Positions 28,533 through 38,226 of a stretch of 64,000 bases of DNA are shown piece by piece. The notes beneath the pieces were generated by a model, which saw nothing but the letters and a program-made list of their open reading frames with translations, did not search any database and was not told the DNA's origin. Source of the stretch: an uncultured beta proteobacterium (lineage in GTDB: Bacteria; Pseudomonadota; Gammaproteobacteria; Burkholderiales; Burkholderiaceae_E); NCBI GenBank assembly GCA_903934295.1, contig CAIZNI010000056.1:124001-188000 (forward strand), given 5' to 3'. The number at the start of each line of letters is the position of its first letter. Position 1 is the stretch's first letter. The position numbers were made by a program, and so were the translations under genes.

Positions 28533-29849
28533 CTACCAGCACAATCCTTCCAGCGAGCAGGGCAGTGCCTGCAGCTGCGGCAGGCCGACCAGATCGATCA
28601 CCTGCTGCTCCGGCCGGGCGCGTTGCTGCAGCGCCGCCAGTGCGGTCGGGTTGTTCATCGCGACGATCAGCACATCGCACTGATCGATCAGGTCCTCGAT
28701 CCGGTCGTGCAGCAGTTCACCCACGTGCGGCAGGTGCGTCTCGATGAACCGGCGGTTCGCGCCGATCAGGCGCGACATGAACACCTCGGGGTCGTAGATC
28801 TGCAGCCGGATGCCCTTGCCCAGCAGGCGTTCGGCCAGCGTCACCATCGGACTTTCGCGCAGGTCGTCGGTGCCGGCCTTGAAGCTCAGGCCGATCAATC
28901 CGACCCGCCGCGCGCCGCTGGCCAGGACGCGCGAGACCGCCAGATCCAGATGGCGATCGTTCGAGCTGAGCACGCCCGCGAGCATCGGCATCTCGACATC
29001 GCGCATCTTCGCCAGGTGCGTCGTCGCCCGCAGGTCCTTGGGCAGGCAGGACCCGCCGAAGGCGAAACCCGGGCGCAGATAGGCCCGCGAGATGTTCAGC
29101 TGGGTGTCGCCGCACACCAGGTCCATGACCTCGAACGGGTTCACGCCCAGCGCATCGCACAGTCGGGCGGTCTCGTTGGCGAACGTGATCTTGAGCGCGT
29201 GAAAGTTGTTGCAGCAGACCTTCAGCATCTCGGCGGTGCGCAGGCTGGTGCGGTGCACGGCGCAGGGCAGGTGACCGAACAGTTCCCGGATCGCGGCCTC
29301 GGCGCCGTCATGGCGGCAGCCCACGATGGTGAAGGGCGGATGGTCGTAGTCGCGCACCGACGAGCCCTCGCGCAGGAACTCCGGCTGGAAGGCGACGAAG
29401 AAGTCGCGACCCTCCTGCTTGCCCGACTCGCGCTCCAGGATCGGCACCAGCACCTCTTCGACGGTGCCGGGCACCAGCGTCGAGCGGAACACGAAGACGT
29501 GCGAGCCGGGCTTGCCGCGCAGCGCGCGACCCAGGGCGGCCGCGCTGGCGGTGACCGCCGACAGATCCTGGCTGCCGTTGGCCGCTGATGGGGTGCCCAC
29601 ACAGATGAACGACAGGTCGGTGGCCAGGACCGCGCCGAGCGCGTCGTCGCTGGCCCGGGCGCGGCCGTCGGCGACGACCTGTTTCATCAGGTCGATCATG
29701 CCTTCCTCGACCACCGGGGTCTGGCCGGCGTTGATCTGCGCGATCTTGTGCGCGTCGATGTCCACCCCGATGACCTGATGGCCATCGCGCGCCAGGCAGG
29801 CGAGCGACACCGCGCCGACGTAGCCGAGACCGAAGATGCTGATGTTCAC
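28533..29849 (-). CDS. Nucleotide sugar dehydrogenase, GDP-mannose 6-dehydrogenase (AlgD)-like
   Basis: GTG start; NISIFGLGYVGAVSLACLARDGHQVIGVD; catalytic PGFAFGGSCLPKDLRA; GLSFKAGTDDLRESPMVTLAE; AlgD-like C-terminus (LEGLCW). Confidence 0.88.
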   Translation of the reverse strand: MNISIFGLGYVGAVSLACLARDGHQVIGVDIDAHKIAQINAGQTPVVEEGMIDLMKQVVADGRARASDDALGAVLATDLSFICVGTPSAANGSQDLSAVTASAAALGRALRGKPGSHVFVFRSTLVPGTVEEVLVPILERESGKQEGRDFFVAFQPEFLREGSSVRDYDHPPFTIVGCRHDGAEAAIRELFGHLPCAVHRTSLRTAEMLKVCCNNFHALKITFANETARLCDALGVNPFEVMDLVCGDTQLNISRAYLRPGFAFGGSCLPKDLRATTHLAKMRDVEMPMLAGVLSSNDRHLDLAVSRVLASGARRVGLIGLSFKAGTDDLRESPMVTLAERLLGKGIRLQIYDPEVFMSRLIGANRRFIETHLPHVGELLHDRIEDLIDQCDVLIVAMNNPTALAALQQRARPEQQVIDLVGLPQLQALPCSLEGLCW

Positions 29850-30119
29850 GCGGCAATCCGTTTCCAGTCGGCGCGGCCCGCGGGCGCCCTTGCGCCGGCT
29901 GCCGGCGCGCCGATCGTTCATGTGCGAGGATGGACGATGCAGGCGCTTCGGGCGGGGCACTACGTCACGATCGCCGGCGCTTGATGCGCGTCTTGTTGCA
30001 TTGCACCAAAAGACGTCGATTGCCGTTCCAATACGAATGAATTAAGTTTCGCGGGGGTCGCGACGAGACGCTCGCCGACTTCCCTTCCATCGGACCGGTT
30101 GCACAAGAGGATTTCTGCA

Positions 30120-30440
30120 ATGCCCAAGGTGATCTACATCGAACACAACGCCCGCCGCCACGAGATCGAGGTGCCGGTCGGTCACACCGTGATGCGCGGC
30201 GCCGTCGACAACGGCGTGCCCGGTATCGACGCCGACTGCGGCGGCGAGTGCGCCTGCGCCACCTGCCACGTCTATGTCGACGCCGACTGGCTGGCGCGCA
30301 CCGGCGATCGAACCGAGATGGAGCAGAGCATGCTCAGCTTCGCCGCGGTCACCCAGGACAACTCGCGGCTGTCCTGCCAGATCGTGATGACCGATTCACT
30401 CGACGGGCTGGTGGTGACACTGCCCGACGGCCAGCACTGA
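30120..30440 (+). CDS. 2Fe-2S ferredoxin
   Basis: [18 protein letters not shown] cluster-binding motif plus SRLSCQIVM. Confidence 0.95.
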   Translation: MPKVIYIEHNARRHEIEVPVGHTVMRGAVDNGVPGIDADCGGECACATCHVYVDADWLARTGDRTEMEQSMLSFAAVTQDNSRLSCQIVMTDSLDGLVVTLPDGQH

Positions 30441-30460
30441 CCCTTCCGGAGGATCCATCC

Positions 30461-31711
30461 ATGGACCAGGCAACCCTCGACGCCGCCCGCCAGGCCGCGT
30501 TTTCAATGCCGCTCGACCAGATCGATGTGAGCGAGCCCCGGCTGTTTCAGGACGACACGGTCGGCCACTACTTCGAGCGGCTGCGTCGCGATGACCCGGT
30601 GCATTACTGCGCCGACAGCCGCTTCGGTCCCTACTGGTCGGTGACCAAGTACAAGGACATCATGCAGGTGGAGGTCAACCACGGCATCTACTCGTCGGAC
30701 GTGCACCTGGGCGGCATCACCATCCGCGACGTGCCCGAGGCGCACCGTCGGCCGATGTTCATCGCGATGGACCCGCCGCGCCATGACGAGCAGCGCCGCA
30801 CCGTGAGCCCGATCGTGGCTCCGGGCAACCTGGCGATGATGGAAGCGACGATCCGCGAGCGCACCTGCAACGTGCTCGACGCCCTGCCGCGCAACGAGAC
30901 CTTCAACTGGGTGGATCGGGTGTCGATCGAGCTCACCACCCAGATGCTCGCCACCATCTTCGACTTCCCCTTCGAAGACCGCAGCCTGCTCACTTACTGG
31001 TCCGACGTGGCCACCGCCGATCTGACCTCCGGCGGCCCGATCGACACCGACGAGAAGCGCACCGCCGAACTCATGAAGTGCCTGGGCTATTTCACCCGGC
31101 TCTGGAACGAGCGGGTGAATGCGCCGCCGCGCAACGACCTGATCTCGATGATGGCGCACTCCCCGGCCACCCGGAACATGGAGCCCCGCGAATTCCTGGG
31201 CAACCTGATCCTGCTGATCGTCGGCGGCAACGACACCACCCGAAATTCGATGTCGGGCGGCCTGAACGCGCTGCTGCGCAACCCGGCCGAGTACGCCAAG
31301 CTGCGCGCCAACCCGTCCCTGACCGCCAGCCTGGTGCCCGAGATCATCCGCTGGACGACCCCGCTGGCGCACATGCGCCGCACCGCGGTGGCCGATGCGG
31401 AACTCGGCGGCAAGCAGATCCGCAAGGGCGACCGCGTGGTGATGTGGTACCTCTCGGGTAACCGCGACGGCGAGTCGATCGAGAACGCCGACCAGTTCAT
31501 CATCGATCGCGCCCGTCCGCGCCAGCACATCTCCTTCGGTTTCGGCATCCACCGCTGCGTGGGCAACCGCCTGGCGGAACTGCAACTGAAGATCCTGTGG
31601 GATGAGATCCTCAAGCGCTTCCCGGTGATCGAACTGGCCGGCGAACCCGAGCGCACCTTTTCCAATTTCGTTCACGGGTTCACATCCCTGCCGGTGCGCA
31701 TCCCCGGCTGA
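30461..31711 (+). CDS. Cytochrome P450, CYP153-like (alkane/fatty-acid terminal hydroxylase family)
   Basis: FGPYWSVTKYKDIMQVE, PMFIAMDPPRHDEQRRTVSPIVAP, LLIVGGNDTTRNSMSGG, heme ligand FGFGIHRCVGNRLAELQ; extensive resemblance to remembered CYP153A sequences. Confidence 0.93.
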   Translation: MDQATLDAARQAAFSMPLDQIDVSEPRLFQDDTVGHYFERLRRDDPVHYCADSRFGPYWSVTKYKDIMQVEVNHGIYSSDVHLGGITIRDVPEAHRRPMFIAMDPPRHDEQRRTVSPIVAPGNLAMMEATIRERTCNVLDALPRNETFNWVDRVSIELTTQMLATIFDFPFEDRSLLTYWSDVATADLTSGGPIDTDEKRTAELMKCLGYFTRLWNERVNAPPRNDLISMMAHSPATRNMEPREFLGNLILLIVGGNDTTRNSMSGGLNALLRNPAEYAKLRANPSLTASLVPEIIRWTTPLAHMRRTAVADAELGGKQIRKGDRVVMWYLSGNRDGESIENADQFIIDRARPRQHISFGFGIHRCVGNRLAELQLKILWDEILKRFPVIELAGEPERTFSNFVHGFTSLPVRIPG

Positions 31712-31743
31712 GCCGGCGCACCGTTTCCTGGAGCAGCAAACTG

Positions 31744-32982
31744 ATGTCGAGTGGAGTCCTGATCGTCGGAGCCGGGCACGCGGCGGGTGCCCTGGCGGCC
31801 GCCCTGCGCCAGAACGGCTATGCCGATCCCATCACGCTGGTGGGCGCCGAGCCCTTGCCCCCTTACCAGCGCCCGCCGCTGTCGAAGGCCTGGCTCAAGG
31901 GCGAGATCGAAGCCGATGCGCTGCTGCTGCGTCCGGCCGCGTTCTATGCGGACAAGGGCATTTCCCTGCGACTGTCGACCCGGGTGGTGTCGATCGATCG
32001 CGCCAGCGCCACGGTGCGCCTGGAGAGCGGTGAAACCTTGCCCTACGACCGCCTGGTGCTGGCCACCGGTTCACGTCTGCGCGCGCTCGACGTGCCCGGG
32101 GTGGGCAGCGCCGGTGTGCTCGAACTGCGCTCGGCCGAGGACGCGCAAAAGATCCGTGCTGCGCTGGCGCCGGGTCGCCGGCTGGTGGTCGTCGGTGGCG
32201 GCTATGTCGGTCTCGAGGTGGCGGCGTCGGCGCGCTCGCTCGGGGTCGACGTCACGGTGATCGAGCGCGAGCCGCGCCTGCTCGCCCGGGTGGCCAGTCC
32301 GACGCTCTCGCAGTTCTTTGCCCGCAGCCATGCCGAGCATGGCGTGACGCTGGTGACCGGTGCCAGCGTGGTGGCTTTCGAAGCGGCCGCCGGTGCGGTC
32401 ACCGGCGTGCGCCTGCTCGATGGCCGGGTATTCGACTGCGATGTCGCGGTGGTGGGCATCGGTGCGCTGGCCAACGACGGGCTGGCGGCGGCTGCCGGTC
32501 TTGCCTGCCGCGACGGCGTGGTGGTCGACGAGCGCGCGCGTACCGACGACGAGGCCGTCTACGCGATCGGCGACTGCACCCAGCGCCCGGTTCCCCGCTA
32601 CGGTCGCAGCCTGCGCCTGGAGAGCGTCCCGAACGCGCTCGAGCAGGCCAAGCAGGCCGCCGCCGACATCTGCGGCAAGCCGGTGCCCAAGCCCGATCTG
32701 CCCTGGTTCTGGTCGGACCAGTACGACATCCGCCTGCAGATCGCCGGCCTGTCGATCGACGTTGCCCAGCAGGTGGTGCGCGGCGATCCCGCCAGCGGCC
32801 GTTTCGCGGTGTTCCACCTGGACGGCACGGGTTGCCTGCAGGCGGTCGAGGCGGTCAATTCGGTGGCCGAATTCGCCGCCGCCCGGCAGTGGGCGGCGGT
32901 CGGTCAGCGTCTGGATCCGGCGCGCATCGCCGACACCGCGGTGCCGGTCAAGCAGATCCCGGACGCACCCGCGGCGGGCTGA
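31744..32982 (+). CDS. FAD-dependent ferredoxin reductase (rubredoxin/putidaredoxin reductase family)
   Basis: LIVGAGHAAGALAAALRQNGY; PPYQRPPLSKAWLKGE; VVGGGYVGLEVAASARSLG; AIGDCTQRP. Confidence 0.94.
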   Translation: MSSGVLIVGAGHAAGALAAALRQNGYADPITLVGAEPLPPYQRPPLSKAWLKGEIEADALLLRPAAFYADKGISLRLSTRVVSIDRASATVRLESGETLPYDRLVLATGSRLRALDVPGVGSAGVLELRSAEDAQKIRAALAPGRRLVVVGGGYVGLEVAASARSLGVDVTVIEREPRLLARVASPTLSQFFARSHAEHGVTLVTGASVVAFEAAAGAVTGVRLLDGRVFDCDVAVVGIGALANDGLAAAAGLACRDGVVVDERARTDDEAVYAIGDCTQRPVPRYGRSLRLESVPNALEQAKQAAADICGKPVPKPDLPWFWSDQYDIRLQIAGLSIDVAQQVVRGDPASGRFAVFHLDGTGCLQAVEAVNSVAEFAAARQWAAVGQRLDPARIADTAVPVKQIPDAPAAG

Positions 32983-33010
32983 GCGCCGCGGCCCAGCCGA
33001 TCGCCTGCGC

Positions 33011-34300
33011 TCAGTCGACCTGCTCGAGCGTCGGCAGCGCTGCCGTGCCGTCGAGCAGCGCAGGGCGCGCCAGGTAGGCGCGAAGGGTCAGCCGGAACCG
33101 GCCGGTCGGGGCCGGCAGCCAGTTGGCCGCGCGCGGGTCGGCAGCGGCCGGCCGCTCGCGGGCGATCCACAGGTCCATGGTGCCGTCGTCGTTTCGCACC
33201 AGGCCGCGCGACCGGTCGCCCACCGCATAGCGTCCGATCGGGTTCTCGACGAAGAAGCACCGGCCGTCGGCCAGCACCTCGTACATCGACAGCGACCAGA
33301 ACCCGTCATTGGGCAGCCCGCCGGCCGGCACCCGCATCCGGTAGCTGTGCGAGCCGTCCAGCGGCTGTCCGTCGGCCGCTTCATCCCTGCTCAGGTACAG
33401 GCACTCGACCGGTTCGAGCGCGGCCAGTCCGCCGAGCGCCACCGCGGCCCGCAGCCGGTAGTCCGTGCCGTAGTTGCCCAGCGCCGCCGGCGGGAATGCC
33501 CATCCGCCGATGCGTCGGGCGCCGCTCGACAGGCCCGCCTGCAGGGGCTGGTGAGCCGCCTCGATGCCGGCGATCCAGCGCGCCTGGATGTCCGGCGACA
33601 GGGTCTCCCAGGCATCGGTTGCGCCCGGGCGCACGCCCAGCGACGACCATTGCGCCAGCATCGGCGCCTCGGCGGCCGGCACCGGATTGCGGCCCAGCAT
33701 TTCGTTGACCACTGCCAGGAAATTGGCTGGGTCGCTCGACAGGCCAACCGCGATCCGTTGCGGATGCGGCTCGCGATCGAGCGCCCGGATCTCGATGCGC
33801 ATCGCGTTCTGCAATTCATGCACCGCCGGCGCGTCGTTCGCATCGTCGATCAGCCAGCGCCCGAGCAGCCAGACGTCGTTGGACGGCGCCCGGATGACGC
33901 GGGCGTCCGCGGGTTCGTTGCCCTGCCATGCCGGTCCGACCAGGAGCACCCGCAGGGGGCCTTCTTCGTCCAGACGGCAGCCCAGCATCGCGAAGTTGTT
34001 GGTGAAGACGTCGATCATCGCGACCGACCAGTAGCGGTCTTCGATCTCGGGGACGCTCAGCATCACGGTGGTGCACGACAGGTCGAGCCAGGTCGATGAG
34101 TACAGCGTGTCGTTGTTCGGGGTGGTCACCGCGCGGGAGCGGTGATCGGCCAGCAGGCGGCGGTGCTGGAAGCGACCGGGGGGCAGGCGTCCCGGGTTTC
34201 GCGGGCTTTCGATCAGGTTGTATCGCGTGCGGGCCATCTCGTAGAGCGGGAACAGGTATTCGAACGCTTGTTCCAGTGCGGGGTCGCTCGATGGCATCAT
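33011..34300 (-). CDS. DUF1254/DUF1214 domain-containing protein
   Basis: TTPNNDTLYSSTWLDLS and DRYWSVAMIDVFTNNFAMLGCR in N-half; DGFWSLSMYEVLADGRCFFVENPIGRYAVGDRS in C-half. Confidence 0.85.
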   Translation of the reverse strand: MMPSSDPALEQAFEYLFPLYEMARTRYNLIESPRNPGRLPPGRFQHRRLLADHRSRAVTTPNNDTLYSSTWLDLSCTTVMLSVPEIEDRYWSVAMIDVFTNNFAMLGCRLDEEGPLRVLLVGPAWQGNEPADARVIRAPSNDVWLLGRWLIDDANDAPAVHELQNAMRIEIRALDREPHPQRIAVGLSSDPANFLAVVNEMLGRNPVPAAEAPMLAQWSSLGVRPGATDAWETLSPDIQARWIAGIEAAHQPLQAGLSSGARRIGGWAFPPAALGNYGTDYRLRAAVALGGLAALEPVECLYLSRDEAADGQPLDGSHSYRMRVPAGGLPNDGFWSLSMYEVLADGRCFFVENPIGRYAVGDRSRGLVRNDDGTMDLWIARERPAAADPRAANWLPAPTGRFRLTLRAYLARPALLDGTAALPTLEQVD

Positions 34301-34335
34301 CGGCTTTCGGTGGTTGCTGAGCGGGGGGAGTCTAC

Positions 34336-34719
34336 ATGGCCGGGTTCACGAAGGTGGTTCTGTCAACCGAGGCCGATGGCCGCGCGCGGTTTCGCGACGA
34401 GCCGTTGGCGCTCGATGAAGGCAGCCCGCAGTCGCGCCTGTCGCGGCTGTTTGCCAGCGGCGGATACCAGTTGCGCGAGAGCCCGGTCGGGTTTCGCAGC
34501 GATTTTCATTGCACCACCAGCCCGCAATGGGTGTTCATCCTCCAGGGCGCGATGGAGATCGGCCTGCAGGGCGGCGTGAGCCGGGTATTCGGTCCCGGCC
34601 AGCATTTCTTCTCGGCCGATCTGCTGCCCGCGGGCGCTGTCTTCGACCCCGGTGTGCACGGGCACTGGAGCCGTCAGGTCGGCGATCAGCCGCTGGTCAC
34701 CCTGTTCGTGCGCGCCTGA
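34336..34719 (+). CDS. Cupin-like protein
   Basis: FHCTTSPQWVFILQGAMEIGLQGGVSRVFGPGQHFFSADLLPAG. Confidence 0.7.
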   Translation: MAGFTKVVLSTEADGRARFRDEPLALDEGSPQSRLSRLFASGGYQLRESPVGFRSDFHCTTSPQWVFILQGAMEIGLQGGVSRVFGPGQHFFSADLLPAGAVFDPGVHGHWSRQVGDQPLVTLFVRA

Positions 34720-34771
34720 ATCGCCGGGGGCTGAGCCCGGATCGGGCGCCGACTGGCGTACAGTCTCGCCC

Positions 34772-35623
34772 ATGCTCGCATACCGACACGGCTTTCACGC
34801 CGGCAATCACGGCGACGTGCTCAAGCACCTGGTGCTGATCCAGGTGATGGCGCACATGAGCGCCAAGGACAAGCCGTACCGCTACATCGACACCCATGCC
34901 GGTGCTGGCGCCTATCTGCTCGCCGATCGTTTCGCCCAGACCACCGGCGAGTACGAGCACGGCATCGCGCCGCTCTGGGCGCGTCAGGGCGAGGCGGCGA
35001 TGCCGGCCGCGGTGGCGGAGTACCTGGCGCTGATCCGCCAGTTCAACCCGCAGGGCGATCTTGCCCAGTATCCCGGTTCGCCCGCGATCGCGCAGGCGAT
35101 GCTGCGCCCGCAGGACCAGATGCGGCTGTTCGAACTCCACACCAGCGATCACCGGCTGCTGCAGGCGCATTTCGGCCGATCACCCAATACCCAGGTGATG
35201 CTGGCCGATGGCTTCGAAGCGCTCAAGAGCCAGGTGCCGCCGTCGACCCGGCGCGCGCTGGTGCTGATGGATCCGTCCTATGAGCTGGTGGGCGACTACG
35301 GCAAGGTGGTGGCCAGCGTGCGCGATGCGGTCACCCGGTTCGCCGAGGGCGTCTACCTGATCTGGTATCCGCTGGTGCGGCGTTCCGAGTCGACGCACCT
35401 GCCGCGCCGGCTCGAGCGCCTCGCTCCCAAGGGCTGGCTGCACGCCAGCCTGACGCTGGGCGAGCCGGACAAGGACGGCTTCGGGATGTATGGCAGCGGG
35501 GTGTTCGTGATCAATCCGCCCTTCACCCTGCACGCCACGCTGCTGCAAACGCTGCCGTGGCTGCGCGACGCGCTGGCCACCTCGGGGCGCGCGCGCTACC
35601 TGCTGGAACACCGCAGCGTCTAG
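34772..35623 (+). CDS. rlmJ: 23S rRNA (adenine(2030)-N(6))-methyltransferase RlmJ
   Basis: MLAYRHGFHAGNHGDVLKHLVLIQVM and DTHAGAGAYLL; LMDPSYE catalytic motif. Confidence 0.96.
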   Translation: MLAYRHGFHAGNHGDVLKHLVLIQVMAHMSAKDKPYRYIDTHAGAGAYLLADRFAQTTGEYEHGIAPLWARQGEAAMPAAVAEYLALIRQFNPQGDLAQYPGSPAIAQAMLRPQDQMRLFELHTSDHRLLQAHFGRSPNTQVMLADGFEALKSQVPPSTRRALVLMDPSYELVGDYGKVVASVRDAVTRFAEGVYLIWYPLVRRSESTHLPRRLERLAPKGWLHASLTLGEPDKDGFGMYGSGVFVINPPFTLHATLLQTLPWLRDALATSGRARYLLEHRSV

Positions 35624-36384
35624 GCGGGAGCCGCTTCCGGGTCGCCCGGGCGGTGCAGGTACAGGTCGCGCGACGGCACCAGATGCTCGCCGCACAGTCG
35701 CACCAGTTGCGCGCGGTCGCCGGCCGCCAGGGCGTCCAGCATCGCGTGGTGCTGGTCGCGCGACCGCTCCAGGTAACCGGGCCAGGCAAAGGCGCTTGAG
35801 CGGATCGGGTGGGTGCGGCGCGCGTATTCGCCGATCGCCTCGGTCAGGGCGGCGTTGCCGCACAGCGCGAACAGGCCCTCGTGAAAGCGCAGGTTGCTCT
35901 GGAAGGCCGCCCCGAGGTCGCCGCAGGCCACGGCCGCGTCATGCTCGTCCTGCAGTCGGCGCAGGGGCGCCAGCGCCGCCGTCGGCTGGGGCAGTGGCAT
36001 CCGGGCCGCGGCACTGCACTCGAGCAGGGTGCGGATCTCGTAGAGCTCGGCCACCTGGGCGGGCAGGAAGGATTTCACCGAGGTGCCCACGTGCGGCGTG
36101 TGCTCGGCCAGACCGCGCGCCTGCAGTTGCGCCAACACCCGGCGGGCGACATGCCGCTTGAGTGCGAAGCGGGCGCACAGGTCGTCCTCGACCAGGCGCT
36201 CGCGCGGCTGCAGTCGGCCCAGCACGATGTCCTGTTCGAGCAGCCCGGCCACCACCTGCACCCGGTCGCCGACATGGCGGTCGCGCAGTTCACCGCTGGG
36301 GCGGTGTTCGTGCGCTGCCGGCGCGGATGCCGATGGGGAAGGGGCGGCGGCGAGGCGGCGGCGCGGGCGGGCTCGGGGTATCAT
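35620..36384 (-). CDS. GntR family (FCD) transcriptional regulator
   Basis: wHTH (LQPRERLVEDDLCARFALKRHVARRVLAQLQARGLAE) plus FCD domain; alternative start at 36399. Confidence 0.87.
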   Translation of the reverse strand: MIPRARPRRRLAAAPSPSASAPAAHEHRPSGELRDRHVGDRVQVVAGLLEQDIVLGRLQPRERLVEDDLCARFALKRHVARRVLAQLQARGLAEHTPHVGTSVKSFLPAQVAELYEIRTLLECSAAARMPLPQPTAALAPLRRLQDEHDAAVACGDLGAAFQSNLRFHEGLFALCGNAALTEAIGEYARRTHPIRSSAFAWPGYLERSRDQHHAMLDALAAGDRAQLVRLCGEHLVPSRDLYLHRPGDPEAAPA

Positions 36385-36403
36385 CGGCTGGATTATCAAT
36401 AAT

Positions 36404-36431
36404 GTCGACCGGTCGGGTCGACGTTTTTTTT
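36404..36431 (+). terminator. Terminator-like hairpin with T8 in leader of IlvD/Edd-type gene
   Basis: GTCGACC-GGTCG-GGTCGAC then G and TTTTTTTT (36424-36431); 7-bp perfect stem, 33 nt before the ATG at 36464. Confidence 0.55.
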
Positions 36432-36463
36432 CAGGGGCAGGGCATGTTCAGCGGCCATCCGAG

Positions 36464-38206
36464 ATGAGCGGCAAACCGGCGCGTGGTGGTCTTCGCAAGG
36501 GATTGACCAGCTACGGCGACGAGGGGTTCTCGCTGTTTCTGCGCAAGGCCTTCATCAAGGGCGCAGGCTACACCGACGACGCGCTGGAGCGCCCTATCGT
36601 GGGCGTGGTCAATACCGGCAGCGCCTACAACCCCTGCCACGGCAATGCGCCGCAGCTGATCGAGGCGGTCAAGCGCGGTGTCCTGCTGGCGGGTGGATTG
36701 CCGATGGAGTTTCCCACGATCTCGGTCCACGAGAGCTTCGCGCAGCCCACCAGCATGTACCTGCGCAACCTGATGTCGATCGATACCGAGGAAATGATCC
36801 GCGCCCAGCCGATGGACGCGGTGGTGCTGATCGGCGGCTGCGACAAGACGGTGCCGGCACAGCTGATGGGCGCGGCTTCCGCGGGTCTGCCGGCCATCGC
36901 GCTGGTGACCGGCGCGATGCTCACCGGCTCGCATCGCGGGACCCGGGTCGGCGCGTGCACCGACTGCCGGCGCTATTGGGCCGATTTCCGTGCCGACGCG
37001 ATCGACGAGGCCGAAATCGCCGCGGTCAACAACCAGCTGGTGCCCACGGTGGGCACCTGCTCGGTGATGGGCACCGCAAGCACCATGGCCTGCATCGCCG
37101 AGGCGCTGGGCATCATGATGCCGGGTGGCGCCAGCGCGCCCGCCGTCAGCGCCGACCGGATCCGCATCGCCGAGCAGACCGGCGCCCAGGCGGTCGCGAT
37201 GATCGCCGCCGATCTCACGCCGGCCCGGATCCTGACCCCTGACGCCTTCGAGAATGCGTTCCGGGTGCTGCTGGCGATCGGCGGGTCGACCAATGCGCTG
37301 ATCCACCTCACCGCGGTGGCCGGGCGGCTGGGCATCGCGGTCGATCTCGACCGGCTCGACCGTTTCGGGCGCGAGACGCCGGTGCTGGTCGATCTCAAGC
37401 CGTCCGGGCAACACTACATGGAGGACCTGCACGCCGCCGGCGGCCTGGCCACCGTGCTGCGCGAACTGCGCCCGCTGCTGCACCTGGATGCCCTGACCGT
37501 CACCGGTCGCTCGCTGGGCGAGGAGCTCGAGCGCGCCCCCGCGCCTTTCGCCCAGTCGGTGGTGCGGCCCTTCGCCGATCCGATCTACGCCGAGGGCGGG
37601 CTCGCGGTGCTGCGCGGCAACCTGGCGCCGGGTGGGGCGATCATCAAGCAGTCGGCCGCGTCGGCGGCGCTGATGGAGCATGAGGGGCGGGCGGTGGTGT
37701 TCGACGACCTTCCCGACCTGGTCGCCCGTCTGGACAGCCCCGATCTCGATGTCGGGCCGCACGACATCCTGGTGCTCAAGCACATCGGGCCGGTTGGCGC
37801 GCCCGGCATGCCCGAGGCGGGCCTGATCCCGATTCCGCGCCAGCTCGCGCGACAGGGCGTCAAGGACATGGTCCGGATTTCCGACGGCCGCATGAGCGGC
37901 ACCGCCGCCGGCACCATCGTGCTGCATGTCACGCCCGAGTCGGCGATCGGCGGGCCGCTCGCGCTGGTGCGCTCGGGCGACCGGATCCGACTGAGCGTGG
38001 CGGCCCGCCGCATCGACCTGCTGGTCGACGAGGCGACCCTCGCCGCCCGGCGCGCCGAGCTGCCGGCGCCACCCGATGCGTCGGCCGAACGCGGCTATCG
38101 CCGCCTGTTCCTGCAAACCGTCACCCAGGCCGATCAGGGGTGCGATTTCGATTTTCTGCGTGCCGGGCGCTTCGATCACCGCGTGCCGCGCGGCGACGAG
38201 GCGTGA
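36464..38206 (+). CDS. IlvD/Edd family dehydratase (probably sugar-acid dehydratase)
   Basis: VGVVNTGSAYNPCHGNAPQLIEAVKRGV; GGCDKTVPAQLMGAASAGLPAI; GTCSVMGTASTMACIAEALG; VRISDGRMSGTAAGTIVLHVTPES. Confidence 0.93.
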   Translation: MSGKPARGGLRKGLTSYGDEGFSLFLRKAFIKGAGYTDDALERPIVGVVNTGSAYNPCHGNAPQLIEAVKRGVLLAGGLPMEFPTISVHESFAQPTSMYLRNLMSIDTEEMIRAQPMDAVVLIGGCDKTVPAQLMGAASAGLPAIALVTGAMLTGSHRGTRVGACTDCRRYWADFRADAIDEAEIAAVNNQLVPTVGTCSVMGTASTMACIAEALGIMMPGGASAPAVSADRIRIAEQTGAQAVAMIAADLTPARILTPDAFENAFRVLLAIGGSTNALIHLTAVAGRLGIAVDLDRLDRFGRETPVLVDLKPSGQHYMEDLHAAGGLATVLRELRPLLHLDALTVTGRSLGEELERAPAPFAQSVVRPFADPIYAEGGLAVLRGNLAPGGAIIKQSAASAALMEHEGRAVVFDDLPDLVARLDSPDLDVGPHDILVLKHIGPVGAPGMPEAGLIPIPRQLARQGVKDMVRISDGRMSGTAAGTIVLHVTPESAIGGPLALVRSGDRIRLSVAARRIDLLVDEATLAARRAELPAPPDASAERGYRRLFLQTVTQADQGCDFDFLRAGRFDHRVPRGDEA

Positions 38207-38226
38207 CCGCCAGCCATAGCCCAAGG

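Noticed and set aside
36431-38224. 597-aa minus-strand ORF
   Set aside because: Antisense to the IlvD/Edd dehydratase; shadow frame
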